Source: Vulcanimicrobiota bacterium (GTDB taxonomy: Bacteria; Vulcanimicrobiota; Xenobia; Xenobiales; Xenobiaceae). From it: a stretch of 64,000 nt of DNA. The notes below the pieces were generated by a model. That model saw nothing but the letters and a program-made list of their open reading frames with translations. It made no database searches and was not told the origin of the DNA. Shown one piece after another: positions 8,640 through 17,040 of the stretch. Numbering within the stretch: position 1 is the stretch's first letter; each line of letters opens with the position of its first letter. The DNA lies in NCBI GenBank assembly GCA_944322965.1, contig CALUQR010000001.1:391815-455814 (forward strand), given 5' to 3'. Both the position numbers and the translations under genes were made by a program.

Positions 8640-9230
8640 ATGCGGTTAAAAAATTTGCGAAGAAGTGGACAGCGAGGCCTGTCCCTATTGGAAATTATGG
8701 TCTCCATTACCGTATTGACCACCGCCTTAGTGGCCTTCGCTTCCATCTTCCCGGCCGCTTTTAAGCTCAATCGCACTACCCAGGCTTCAGCCCGGGCGGG
8801 CAAATACGCCTCTATGGTAGCGGAAGAGATTAGGAACCTGCCTATTGCCGGCAATCGAGCTTTGAGTTTCGATAAAAAAGGCTATCTGGAAGGATTGGTG
8901 GGTTTAAAACCTGGCTCGGTAGAAGAGAGCGCCTACTACCTCAAGTCTGTCCAAGAGATTAAGGCCACCGAGAGGGAAGGCGATAAGAAGACTAGATCGA
9001 CGCAGAGCTTTTCCCTCGATCCTATAAGTAGCGTCAGCGTCGGTACGCCCGGTATATGGGTGGTAGGTCCCAGCGGCGGCGGGGCCAACGTCGACCCCAA
9101 CTTAGCCCGTGAGAATAGTTCGCGCTTTTGGAATATAACCGTTACCGTCTATTGGACGGCCGATTACAACGGCAATTACGTAGAGCGCAGTAGTACGGTA
9201 GTCAGTGCTCGCACTGGGAATAGGGAGTAA
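8640..9230 (+). CDS. PilV-like prepilin (minor pilin)
   Basis: The ATG at 8640 gives a 196-residue protein with a basic leader and the prepilin motif QRGLSLLEIMVSITVLTTALVAF (Gly before the cut site, Glu at +5). A helix and a C-terminal beta-rich part follow. The segment VSITVLTTALVAFASIFPAAFKLNRTTQAS is typical of PilV/GspI minor pilins. It opens a plus-strand run of four pilin-type genes and ends four bases before the ATG of the next. A TATACT hexamer at 8599-8604 could be the -10 box, but no clear -35 is seen. Confidence 0.87.
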   Translation: MRLKNLRRSGQRGLSLLEIMVSITVLTTALVAFASIFPAAFKLNRTTQASARAGKYASMVAEEIRNLPIAGNRALSFDKKGYLEGLVGLKPGSVEESAYYLKSVQEIKATEREGDKKTRSTQSFSLDPISSVSVGTPGIWVVGPSGGGANVDPNLARENSSRFWNITVTVYWTADYNGNYVERSSTVVSARTGNRE

Positions 9231-9233
9231 GTG

Positions 9234-10376
9234 ATGGCTAAGTTGAGGAGAGGTTGTAAGCGGGGGTTTACGCTCGTCGAATTGATGGTAGCCTGCTTCC
9301 TGTTGGGCGGCTTGGTAGCTGTGGCGGGGTACATGATCTATTCCGGTCTACAGGCCCAAGTCTTTGAGCGCAGCGTGCGCAACGCCCAGACGGTAATTAG
9401 GACTACTATGGATCGTATGGCTGACGATATGCGTTTAGCTAGCAACGTTACGAGTTCTACTACTTATGCCGGTTACAGTTTTAACTTCGGTGGGCGAGTC
9501 TATACTAGCCCTTCGGGGGTGCTTGTCCCCAGTAGTTATGGCGAAGGTCTGCAAGGCGATGAGACTTTTATCGCTACGCGCACGGCGGATGAGGGTAAGG
9601 GTGATAAGCAAAGCCAAAAGGTCAGCTTTACCGTCGATCGCACGGCCTTTACTCGTCTGCGCGATGATCAAGAACATTATAAGAGCGCCACCCTCTCTTC
9701 CGCGGCCTCTATCGACAATTTTGTCTATGTCATCTGGGAAGTTCCGGCAGAGCGCCCCTTTGAAATTACTCGTAAAGTCTATAGAACTGAAGGCAATATT
9801 GGCTGGGACAAATCCGCTTTGCGGGACGATTTTGAAGATGAGCGCGGCTTAACTGTCGAAGCCCCCTGGTGGACGTTTAGTATCGACAAGATGACTACTC
9901 GTGGCGGTAGCCTTGCCTATGGCGGTGGCAACGGCGTCTTAAATGCGGAAGATTTTATCGCTGGCTCTCTCTTACCTGAAGAGGTGGCCAAGAACGTGGA
10001 AGCGGGAAAAGTAGAAGGGAAGGAGAGTAGGGGAAGGGGCGGAGATTTTGTCGCCACTAACGCTACGATGCACTTTGTCGTCTCTCATCCCGCCTATCGC
10101 GGCCATTCGAGTGGCGGTGGAAGTTTCAACTTGGGGGACTCTATTGAGCCCGTCTACTATACGGCTTTCGATCGCGGCCTCTTCCGCATCGATTTCTACG
10201 CTCTGGTCCATAAGGATGGCGATAGGAGCGGTTATCCCGATCTGGACAATCAACGCAGTCGCAATAGCTTAATCGCTCAGAAGTTTTTGACGGGTAAGTA
10301 TCCCGATTCCCTGACCAAAGCGCGCGTCACGCAGTTGGAGATTAGCACCCAGGTGCGCGTCCAAAATAGAGATTAG
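9234..10376 (+). CDS. PilW/GspJ-like prepilin (minor pilin)
   Basis: The 380-residue protein begins with a basic leader and KRGFTLVELMVACFLLGGLVAVAGYMIYSG, a textbook type IV prepilin cleavage site. The following helix contains TVIRTTMDRMADDMRLAS, a segment usual in PilW/GspJ proteins. The ATG at 9234 has AGGGAG six bases upstream; an in-frame GTG lies just before it at 9231. The globular part is larger than in common GspJ proteins. It lies between the PilV-like gene and the first PilX-like gene with tight spacing, which supports a minor-pilin operon. Confidence 0.87.
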   Translation: MAKLRRGCKRGFTLVELMVACFLLGGLVAVAGYMIYSGLQAQVFERSVRNAQTVIRTTMDRMADDMRLASNVTSSTTYAGYSFNFGGRVYTSPSGVLVPSSYGEGLQGDETFIATRTADEGKGDKQSQKVSFTVDRTAFTRLRDDQEHYKSATLSSAASIDNFVYVIWEVPAERPFEITRKVYRTEGNIGWDKSALRDDFEDERGLTVEAPWWTFSIDKMTTRGGSLAYGGGNGVLNAEDFIAGSLLPEEVAKNVEAGKVEGKESRGRGGDFVATNATMHFVVSHPAYRGHSSGGGSFNLGDSIEPVYYTAFDRGLFRIDFYALVHKDGDRSGYPDLDNQRSRNSLIAQKFLTGKYPDSLTKARVTQLEISTQVRVQNRD

Positions 10377-10405
10377 AAGGTGTATAGAGAAAGGAGCTAA
10401 GTATT

Positions 10406-12952
10406 ATGAATATTAAGTCGAGGCAGAAAAAACAGAAGGGCGTAGCCCTGATCTTCGCGCTCTTTACTATCGCTATCTTATTCTCCATTAGCACTACGGT
10501 CGTGGCTCTCTCTATGCACCACCGTCAGGATTCTCAGGTGCTAAATTATAATGATGCCGCCCTCCAAGCCGCTAACTGGGGCATTGAGGCTGCGCTCAAC
10601 TACATGGGACAGCCCGGGGCCGAGTTCGTACCCTCTAATGGTACCTTTAATAGCGCTCAGGGTGGCACCCAATGGGAATATGATGCTTTAGATAACTACG
10701 AAAGTTATAAGCTGATAGAGAGGGACGGTACCGTCGCGGGTGGCGACGTTCAGGTTAGGGTTAAACGGTTAACTGATAGGGACTTAAAGAAATTTGGTTT
10801 AGATTATGAGAGGGGGAAGTCCTTGGGCCAGAGCGATAATAAATGGGAGGAGCGTGACTCCTGGAAGGATGACGATAGCCTGGTTATTACCTTTGGCAGC
10901 GGCAGAAGTGGGATAAGTTCCACGGATGCCTCATCTATTACTTATCCCTTAATGTATCCTGCCGCCGATGGCAGTAGCGAGGCGGCTTACGGGGTCGTGA
11001 ACGTAGTCTGCACTGAGATCCGCACCATGAACCAACCTAGCACCTATGAGTTAGTAGCCGTATCCAATATCTATCAATGGGATAATAAGAACGGTGCTCG
11101 GTATGCCAGCTTAGATGAAACGGTTGTCAGTGATGAGGCGGATAATAAGGAAGAGATCTTAGCTAGTCGCGTGGTCAGCACCAAGGTGCGCCAGATGATG
11201 GCCTCCGACTTTATGCACTTTATCCAGAACGCTCGCTCTTGGGATGCCACGGGGGTCGATCTCTGGGAGAATGGCGTGGCTAGAGATAGGGTCTTTATCC
11301 CGGAGGGTTATCGCGAAAATGGGCGCTTGCGAGTCGATGGCTACGATACTAAGCGCAACCCGGAGCATAATGCCCTCAAGAAGATGTTGGGTCAAATGGG
11401 TTTAGATGGCGGTCTGTCCTTCCTCTACGGTAAGGGGGAACATGACATTAATACTGACCGTTACGCCTTTACTGGTGACGTAACTACGATGCGCGGAGCC
11501 GATTCCTTCCGAATTCAGGAAATCGGCAATGCTAATAGTAATAGAGAATTAGACGGTAGGACGGCTATGTTTACCGGCCAGCTGCGTGACTCTACCCCCT
11601 CCTTAGGTTTGCCTGAAGTCGGAAATTATTTTGAAAAAATTAATAATGGTGTTGATGGCCAGGCGCCGAAGGCAGATAGTAGGTGGAAGTTTGAGGTTGG
11701 AAAAGGAACAGCGAAAACTGCGGTATTTGGACAAAGTTGGGATCAAGGGAAATGCCCTGATATCGCGCAGGCTGGAGTTTGGCGCGAGTCTGGCGAGGGC
11801 CACACAGAGCAGGTAGGCTCAGCCACTCCCACTTTTGCTACGGTGCGAGTCGAGATCTTTGGCGATGAAGTTCGAGTTATGAAATATAATGCGGCCATGA
11901 CGGAGAATGGCCAGTTGTTGGGCACCTATCAAGATCCGAATACGTGCCAGCAGCAGAATAAGTTCGCTAGCCGGACTGAGCTTAAGAGCGATTATATCGA
12001 ACAGCTTAGACCTTGGACTAGTATTGACAAGATTCCCAATGGTATAATTAGCGTTACTGGTGGCAATGTTGAAGTCGTCAATGTTACCGAAAGAACTGGT
12101 GCGCAAAATCAGCTTTCCGAGGATTATATTGACGTCGAAGATGATAGCGGCTACTTTATGAGCGGGGCGCTGACTATCGTAGCCGACGTCGAATCGACGC
12201 GTGAGGCGGCGGTAGGCGACTTACAGGAATCGCAAGGGGCCAGTCCCGGTACCGGTGGTATCTACAGTGAGGCGGCTAGAAGACGTTGGGAAGAGGGGCC
12301 TTTTACTAATATTCCCCCCTTCAGTGCGAGGGATCTGGGAATGGGCGACAGTACGGATAAGGTTTATTGGCCTTCTCCCGCCAATAGCGCCATTGAGCGT
12401 GAGGGTAATGTAATTATCGGTAGCGACTTGCGTCAAGCTGCGGCCGGAAGCGACGGTACCCAAGCTCTGGGTATCGTAGCTAAAAACTTCGTCTACTTAA
12501 ACGACAAGGGCGGCGCTAAAGATGGAGGCCAGGGGCTCAATGAGCTGGTAGTCGATGGGGTCTTAATGAGTATCGACCACTCGGTGCAGATGGACTGGAA
12601 TAATATGGGTGGCAATAAGTACCATGACTCTTTGTTAACTAGGAGACGCTATGATAATGGCCAGCCATATCCCGTAGCTGATACCGTTAAAGATCCGACC
12701 GATCGTACTCAGCGCCGTTTCACCCTCAATGGGGCTATCGTCAGCGGCTTTATGGATGTAGAGGGCGACACTACGGGGGCCGGTTACTTCGATCAGAAGT
12801 TTAGTCACGACCCCAACTTGCTCTATAACTTACCTCCCAACTTCCCCAAGTGGAGTCTGACTCAGGTGACTAGTGAAGGCTGTTTCATGGACTTTATGGT
12901 TATGGAGTATAAGGATCACGGAGCTATTAGTAATCTCGGCTACGACTACTAA
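10406..12952 (+). CDS. Large GspK/PilX-like minor pilin, copy 1
   Basis: The 848-residue protein starts with a basic leader and KGVALIFALFTIAILFSISTTVVALSM. This is a prepilin-like helix with Gly before the cut site but no Glu at +5, as is usual for GspK/PilX tip pilins. The exported remainder (about 800 residues) has no recognised domain. It is far longer than GspK (about 300) or PilX (about 200), so it may serve as an adhesive or structural tip. A well-placed AAAGGAG lies upstream. It is a paralogue of the next gene, with near-identical blocks such as ASDFMHF.QNARSWDATG and QKFSHDPNLLYNLPP. It ends at a strong terminator. Confidence 0.85.
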   Translation: MNIKSRQKKQKGVALIFALFTIAILFSISTTVVALSMHHRQDSQVLNYNDAALQAANWGIEAALNYMGQPGAEFVPSNGTFNSAQGGTQWEYDALDNYESYKLIERDGTVAGGDVQVRVKRLTDRDLKKFGLDYERGKSLGQSDNKWEERDSWKDDDSLVITFGSGRSGISSTDASSITYPLMYPAADGSSEAAYGVVNVVCTEIRTMNQPSTYELVAVSNIYQWDNKNGARYASLDETVVSDEADNKEEILASRVVSTKVRQMMASDFMHFIQNARSWDATGVDLWENGVARDRVFIPEGYRENGRLRVDGYDTKRNPEHNALKKMLGQMGLDGGLSFLYGKGEHDINTDRYAFTGDVTTMRGADSFRIQEIGNANSNRELDGRTAMFTGQLRDSTPSLGLPEVGNYFEKINNGVDGQAPKADSRWKFEVGKGTAKTAVFGQSWDQGKCPDIAQAGVWRESGEGHTEQVGSATPTFATVRVEIFGDEVRVMKYNAAMTENGQLLGTYQDPNTCQQQNKFASRTELKSDYIEQLRPWTSIDKIPNGIISVTGGNVEVVNVTERTGAQNQLSEDYIDVEDDSGYFMSGALTIVADVESTREAAVGDLQESQGASPGTGGIYSEAARRRWEEGPFTNIPPFSARDLGMGDSTDKVYWPSPANSAIEREGNVIIGSDLRQAAAGSDGTQALGIVAKNFVYLNDKGGAKDGGQGLNELVVDGVLMSIDHSVQMDWNNMGGNKYHDSLLTRRRYDNGQPYPVADTVKDPTDRTQRRFTLNGAIVSGFMDVEGDTTGAGYFDQKFSHDPNLLYNLPPNFPKWSLTQVTSEGCFMDFMVMEYKDHGAISNLGYDY

Positions 12953-12980
12953 TCCTGGACTCTAACTAGCTCTACAACTG

Positions 12981-13013
12981 AGGTAGCCCCCCGAGAGGGG
13001 GGCTACCTTTTTT
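12981..13013 (+). terminator. Intrinsic terminator after first large minor pilin
   Basis: A perfect 12-bp stem (AGGTAGCCCCCC with GGGGGGCTACCT) carries a GAGA tetraloop and is followed by six T. It separates the two paralogous large pilins, so the second copy probably has its own promoter in 13014-13125. Confidence 0.93.
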
Positions 13014-13139
13014 ATAAGTTATTTATGCGAAAAAGCAAAAAATAATATCACTCCAATACTATTAGAAAGAAGTTGGGGAGATAGTCTAGAATATGGCCGC
13101 TCTAATTGAACACCATTCAGTTTTTTAGGAGTAGGCTCG

Positions 13140-15641
13140 ATGCGCTTAAACTCTAAAGATACAAAGAGAGCGAGACGGGGAGTAGCTTTAATCTTTGCGC
13201 TCTTTACTATCGCTATTCTCTTCTCTATCAGTACTACGGTAGTGGCCCTTTCTATGCACCATCGCCAGGACTCGCAGGTGATGAGTTATAACGACGCCGC
13301 TTTACAAGCTGCTAACTGGGGGCTTGAAGCTGCTATCAACTATATGGGACAGCCTGGACGGAAATTCGTGCCCCAGAACGTCTTTCAATCTACTGCCAGT
13401 CAGTGGGAGGTAGGCAAGCCGGGGGCCGGTTATGAGAGTTTTCGTTTAAAAGAACTCAACTATCCCCAGGCTACGGCGGCGGGCGGCAAAGTGGGGGTCA
13501 ATGTGCGCACCCTCAACGCCACCCAGTTAGCTAAATGGGGGATAGATTATCCCCAGAATGGGTCCTGGGGGTCGCTCGATAATCGCGATCGCTGGCAGAC
13601 TGGGGATAGCCGTTTAATCCAGTTTGTGCCCGCCGATGGTGGGCTCTACCCTCCCGTCTACCCTACCGTCAGCGGGGCGCCCCCCTACGCCGTGGTCAAT
13701 GTCGTCTGTACCGAGATTCGCACTAAGAATCAACCTAGTACCTACGAGTTAGTAGCTATCGCTAACGTTATGCAGACCGATGACGAAGGGCATACGGAGT
13801 ATGCCGACGGCAACGGCGATCCTTTGGTAACCGATATTCCGGCCCGAGATCAGTCTAAGATCTTGGCCAGCCGAGTGGTGAGCACTAAGGTGCGTCAGAT
13901 TATGGCTTCCGACTTTATGCACTTTGTGCAGAATGCCCGCTCCTGGGATGCCACCGGCGTCGACTTGTGGGAGAATAGTTTAGCTCAAGACAGAGTCTTT
14001 ATCCCCGAAGGTTACCACGAGAGCGGACGTCTGAGAGTGGACGGATATGACGGTCGCAAGAACCCCGAAGGGAATGCCCTCAAAGTCCTCTTAAATAGAT
14101 TAGGCGTAGATGGCAGTCTGGCTTTCTTATATAAAGATAAGTTCGAGACCGATCACTACTCTTTCCCCGGAGACGTCACTACGCTGCGTCCGGCCGCCAA
14201 TTTTATAACCAAACAGATCGCGCAGGATAATGCCGATAAACTTAAAGGTAAGACGGCTATGTTTACGGGCCAATTGCGCGACGCTACCCCCTCTTTGGGT
14301 TTACCCAATATCGACAACTACTTCACCGAAGTGCGCCAGAAGGTGAATAATGGCGCCGATGGCGGCAAGAAATTTGAATTTACGGTGGGCGGCAACGGTT
14401 CTAGTTACGCCCAAGATTGGCGGTCGGTGCGCAATGTCAACGGTTGTCCCGATGTGGCCCAAGCTAAGATTTACCGTAAGACTGGCGAAGGCACGTGGGA
14501 AGAGTCGGGGGCTACGAGCCCTACCTTTGCTACCGTGCGCGTCGAAATCTGCGCTAACCAAGTGCGAGTAGTTAAGTACAACGCCGCTATGACTACGGAC
14601 GGTCAACTCTTAGGCAGTCAGCAAAATAGCAATGGCTCTGAAAAATCTAGTATGTCCTCCTCTGACTTAAATCCCAAGTATGTGGAGATCTTGGAGCCTT
14701 GGACCGATATTAGTCGAGTGCGCAATGGTTTAATTAGCGTTACCGGCGGCAATGTGGAAGTGGTCAATGTAGCCACGCGTGCGCTCTCTAAGAATGGCCT
14801 GTGCGAAGATTACGTGCGCAGCGATCATCCTAAACAAGAGGGCTTCATGAAGGGCGCTTTGACCGTAGTAGCTAATGTCGACGCTCAGCGCGATCAGGCT
14901 CTGGGAAATATCCAATCGAGCTCGCAGGCTACTCCCCAGAATGGAGGGATCTATAGTACTAAGGCCCGTCAGCATTGGGAGAAGAACCCTTACGTCAACG
15001 TGCCGCCCTTTAGTCAGTATGAACTCTATGGCAGTGGCAGCAGAACGAAGAATATTTGGCCTTCTCCCGCCAATAGCACTATTGAGCGCGAGGGCAATAT
15101 TATTATCGGTAGCGACATCTTGCAAAATGGCGGTACAAATGCCGCGCATCAAGCCTTAGGCGTAGTCGCTAAGAACTTTGTCTATCTGAACGATAAGAAT
15201 GCTTATGGAGCGGATACCGGCAAGTGGAGTACCGACGGCTCTCTCAATGAATTGCGCGTCGACGCAGTCTTAATGAGTATGGACCATTCGGTACAGATGG
15301 ACTGGAACAATTTGGGTGGCAATAAGTACCACGATCGCTTGCTCGTCAAGAGGCGCGGTTATAAGACCCAAGATACGACCAAGGACCCCACCAACAGTAC
15401 GATGCGCCGCTTCACTCTCAATGGAGCTATCGTCAGCGGCTTTATGGATGTGGAAGGCGATTCGACGGGAGCCGGCTACTTCGACCAGAAGTTTAGCCAC
15501 GATCCCAACCTGCTCTATAACTTACCCCCCTTCTTCCCTAAGTGGTCTCTCACTGAGGTCTCCCAGGAAGGCTGCTTTATGGATTTCTTGAGTTTAGAAT
15601 ATAAGGACCATGGCGCTATCAATAACCTCGGTTACGAATAG
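13140..15641 (+). CDS. Large GspK/PilX-like minor pilin, copy 2
   Basis: The 833-residue protein is a full-length paralogue of copy 1. It has the same leader and helix (RGVALIFALFTIAILFSISTTVVALSM, no Glu at +5) and collinear similarity to the C-terminus. AGGAG lies eight bases before the ATG. The parts that differ most are around residues 60-110 and 345-420, whereas the N-terminal helix, the middle (ILASRVVSTKVRQ, NARSWDATGVDLWEN) and the last 100 residues are nearly unchanged. Tandem duplication with retained length suggests both copies are used. The exported domain is not recognised. Confidence 0.85.
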   Translation: MRLNSKDTKRARRGVALIFALFTIAILFSISTTVVALSMHHRQDSQVMSYNDAALQAANWGLEAAINYMGQPGRKFVPQNVFQSTASQWEVGKPGAGYESFRLKELNYPQATAAGGKVGVNVRTLNATQLAKWGIDYPQNGSWGSLDNRDRWQTGDSRLIQFVPADGGLYPPVYPTVSGAPPYAVVNVVCTEIRTKNQPSTYELVAIANVMQTDDEGHTEYADGNGDPLVTDIPARDQSKILASRVVSTKVRQIMASDFMHFVQNARSWDATGVDLWENSLAQDRVFIPEGYHESGRLRVDGYDGRKNPEGNALKVLLNRLGVDGSLAFLYKDKFETDHYSFPGDVTTLRPAANFITKQIAQDNADKLKGKTAMFTGQLRDATPSLGLPNIDNYFTEVRQKVNNGADGGKKFEFTVGGNGSSYAQDWRSVRNVNGCPDVAQAKIYRKTGEGTWEESGATSPTFATVRVEICANQVRVVKYNAAMTTDGQLLGSQQNSNGSEKSSMSSSDLNPKYVEILEPWTDISRVRNGLISVTGGNVEVVNVATRALSKNGLCEDYVRSDHPKQEGFMKGALTVVANVDAQRDQALGNIQSSSQATPQNGGIYSTKARQHWEKNPYVNVPPFSQYELYGSGSRTKNIWPSPANSTIEREGNIIIGSDILQNGGTNAAHQALGVVAKNFVYLNDKNAYGADTGKWSTDGSLNELRVDAVLMSMDHSVQMDWNNLGGNKYHDRLLVKRRGYKTQDTTKDPTNSTMRRFTLNGAIVSGFMDVEGDSTGAGYFDQKFSHDPNLLYNLPPFFPKWSLTEVSQEGCFMDFLSLEYKDHGAINNLGYE

Positions 15642-15673
15642 AGTCTCGTCCTAGTTGGCTAATCGCCCTTAGT

Positions 15674-15711
15674 AAGAGTCCCCCAGGCTTTACATTCTGG
15701 GGGGCTCTTTT
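15674..15711 (+). terminator. Intrinsic terminator after second large minor pilin
   Basis: A 13-bp stem with one G-T pair (AAGAGTCCCCCAG with CTGGGGGGCTCTT) has a 10-base loop and is followed by a short T-run. Confidence 0.88.
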
Positions 15712-15771
15712 ATAATCAGGGGAAAGGTTATTATTCTCTTATCTAAATTTTTACATTGAGGAGTCGTCCAC

Positions 15772-16974
15772 TTGTCTAGACCAGTTTCTATCTTAGTCGT
15801 CGCCAGTTTCTTTAAAGGGAATCGCTTCCTGGAGACCTGCCACCGTTTGGGTTGTCAGGTCTACTTATTGACCAAATTGAGCCTCAAAGATGAGCCCTGG
15901 GCCCGGGAGGCTATTACCGATACCTTCTATATGCCCGAATTTACCAAGCGGGAGGACGTCTTAAATGCCGTCTCCTACCTGGCGCGGACCCATGTCTTCG
16001 ACCGCATCATCCCTATGGATGACTACGATGTGGAGTTGGCCGCCTCTCTGCGCGAGCATCTGCGCATTCCGGGGATGGGCGATACTACGGCCCGCTACTT
16101 CCGCGATAAGTTGGCCATGCGCGTCCAGGCTCGGGATGAGAAGATCCTCTGCCCGCGCTTTGAGCATGTGCTCAACTACGACAAGTTGCGCCACTTTATG
16201 GAGACCGTACCCGGCCCCTGGTTCCTCAAGCCGCGCTCCGAAGCGGGCTCGATCGGCATCAAAAAGATCGAACATCCCCAAGAGCTGTGGGACCTCATCC
16301 ACCAGCTGGGCGATGAGCAGAGCCATAAACTCTTAGAGGAGTACGTGCCCGGCCAGGTCTACCACGTCGACTCCATCATCTGGGACCGCCAGGTCCTCTT
16401 CTCCCAAGTCTCCCGCTACGTGCGCCCGCCCTTCGATATTTGGAATTATGGCGGCGTCTTCTGTACCCGCACCCTGCCCCACGGTTACGAAGAGGAGCCC
16501 CAGATCGAGCAGATGAATGGGCGGGTCATTAAGGCCATGGGCTTAGTGCGCGGCGTGACCCACGCCGAATTTATCCGCTCCGCCAAGGATGGCAATATCT
16601 ACTTCTTAGAGATCGCCGCCCGCGTGGGTGGGGCCAGTATCGATGTCATGGTAGAAGCGGCCACGGGCCTCAACATGTGGGAAGAGTGGGCCCGCCTGGA
16701 GGTGGCCTACGCCCGGGGCGAAGAGTACCACTTGCCCCAGCAGCGCCACGACAACGGGGCCTTGCTGGTCTCCCTCTCCCGTCAGGCGGCGCCCGATACC
16801 TCCCAATTTAACGACCCCGAAGTCTGGTGGCGCATGACGAAAGACCACCACGTGGGCTTAGTCTTACAAAGTCCCAGCTTCGAGCGCTTGAGTTACCTCA
16901 TAGACGATTACATTCCGCGTATGCAGCGGGACTTTATGGCTATCGAGCCCCCGGCTACCTCCGCTCTCACCTAA
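15772..16974 (+). CDS. ATP-grasp superfamily ligase
   Basis: The 400-residue protein starts at TTG, with GAGGAG upstream. It has the three-part ATP-grasp layout: an N-terminal Rossmann-like part (ILVVASFFKGNRFLETCHRLGCQVYLLT), a central ATP-binding part (GPWFLKPRSEAGSIGIKKI, KLLEEYVPGQVYHVD) and a C-terminal metal-binding part (HAEFIRSAKDGNIYFLEIAARVGGASI, with the E and the N/R-type end of the family). Such enzymes join a carboxylate to an amine or thiol through an acyl-phosphate, as in carnosine synthase or carbamoyl-phosphate-synthase-like proteins. The substrate cannot be predicted. It stands alone between terminator-like hairpins. Confidence 0.85.
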   Translation: MSRPVSILVVASFFKGNRFLETCHRLGCQVYLLTKLSLKDEPWAREAITDTFYMPEFTKREDVLNAVSYLARTHVFDRIIPMDDYDVELAASLREHLRIPGMGDTTARYFRDKLAMRVQARDEKILCPRFEHVLNYDKLRHFMETVPGPWFLKPRSEAGSIGIKKIEHPQELWDLIHQLGDEQSHKLLEEYVPGQVYHVDSIIWDRQVLFSQVSRYVRPPFDIWNYGGVFCTRTLPHGYEEEPQIEQMNGRVIKAMGLVRGVTHAEFIRSAKDGNIYFLEIAARVGGASIDVMVEAATGLNMWEEWARLEVAYARGEEYHLPQQRHDNGALLVSLSRQAAPDTSQFNDPEVWWRMTKDHHVGLVLQSPSFERLSYLIDDYIPRMQRDFMAIEPPATSALT

Positions 16975-16995
16975 AAAAGCGCGTCTTTTAGCTAG

Positions 16996-17030
16996 ATGGT
17001 CCGCAGCCCCCTCGTCGGGCGGCGGGCCAT
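16996..17030. terminator. Hairpin between convergent genes, possible terminator
   Basis: A 14-bp stem with one mismatch (ATGGTCCGCAGCCC with GGGCGGCGGGCCAT) lies in the 66 bases between the convergent ATP-grasp and oxidoreductase genes. No T-run follows on either strand, so it is a weak intrinsic terminator at best. Confidence 0.5.
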
Positions 17031-17040
17031 TTACTTACCT

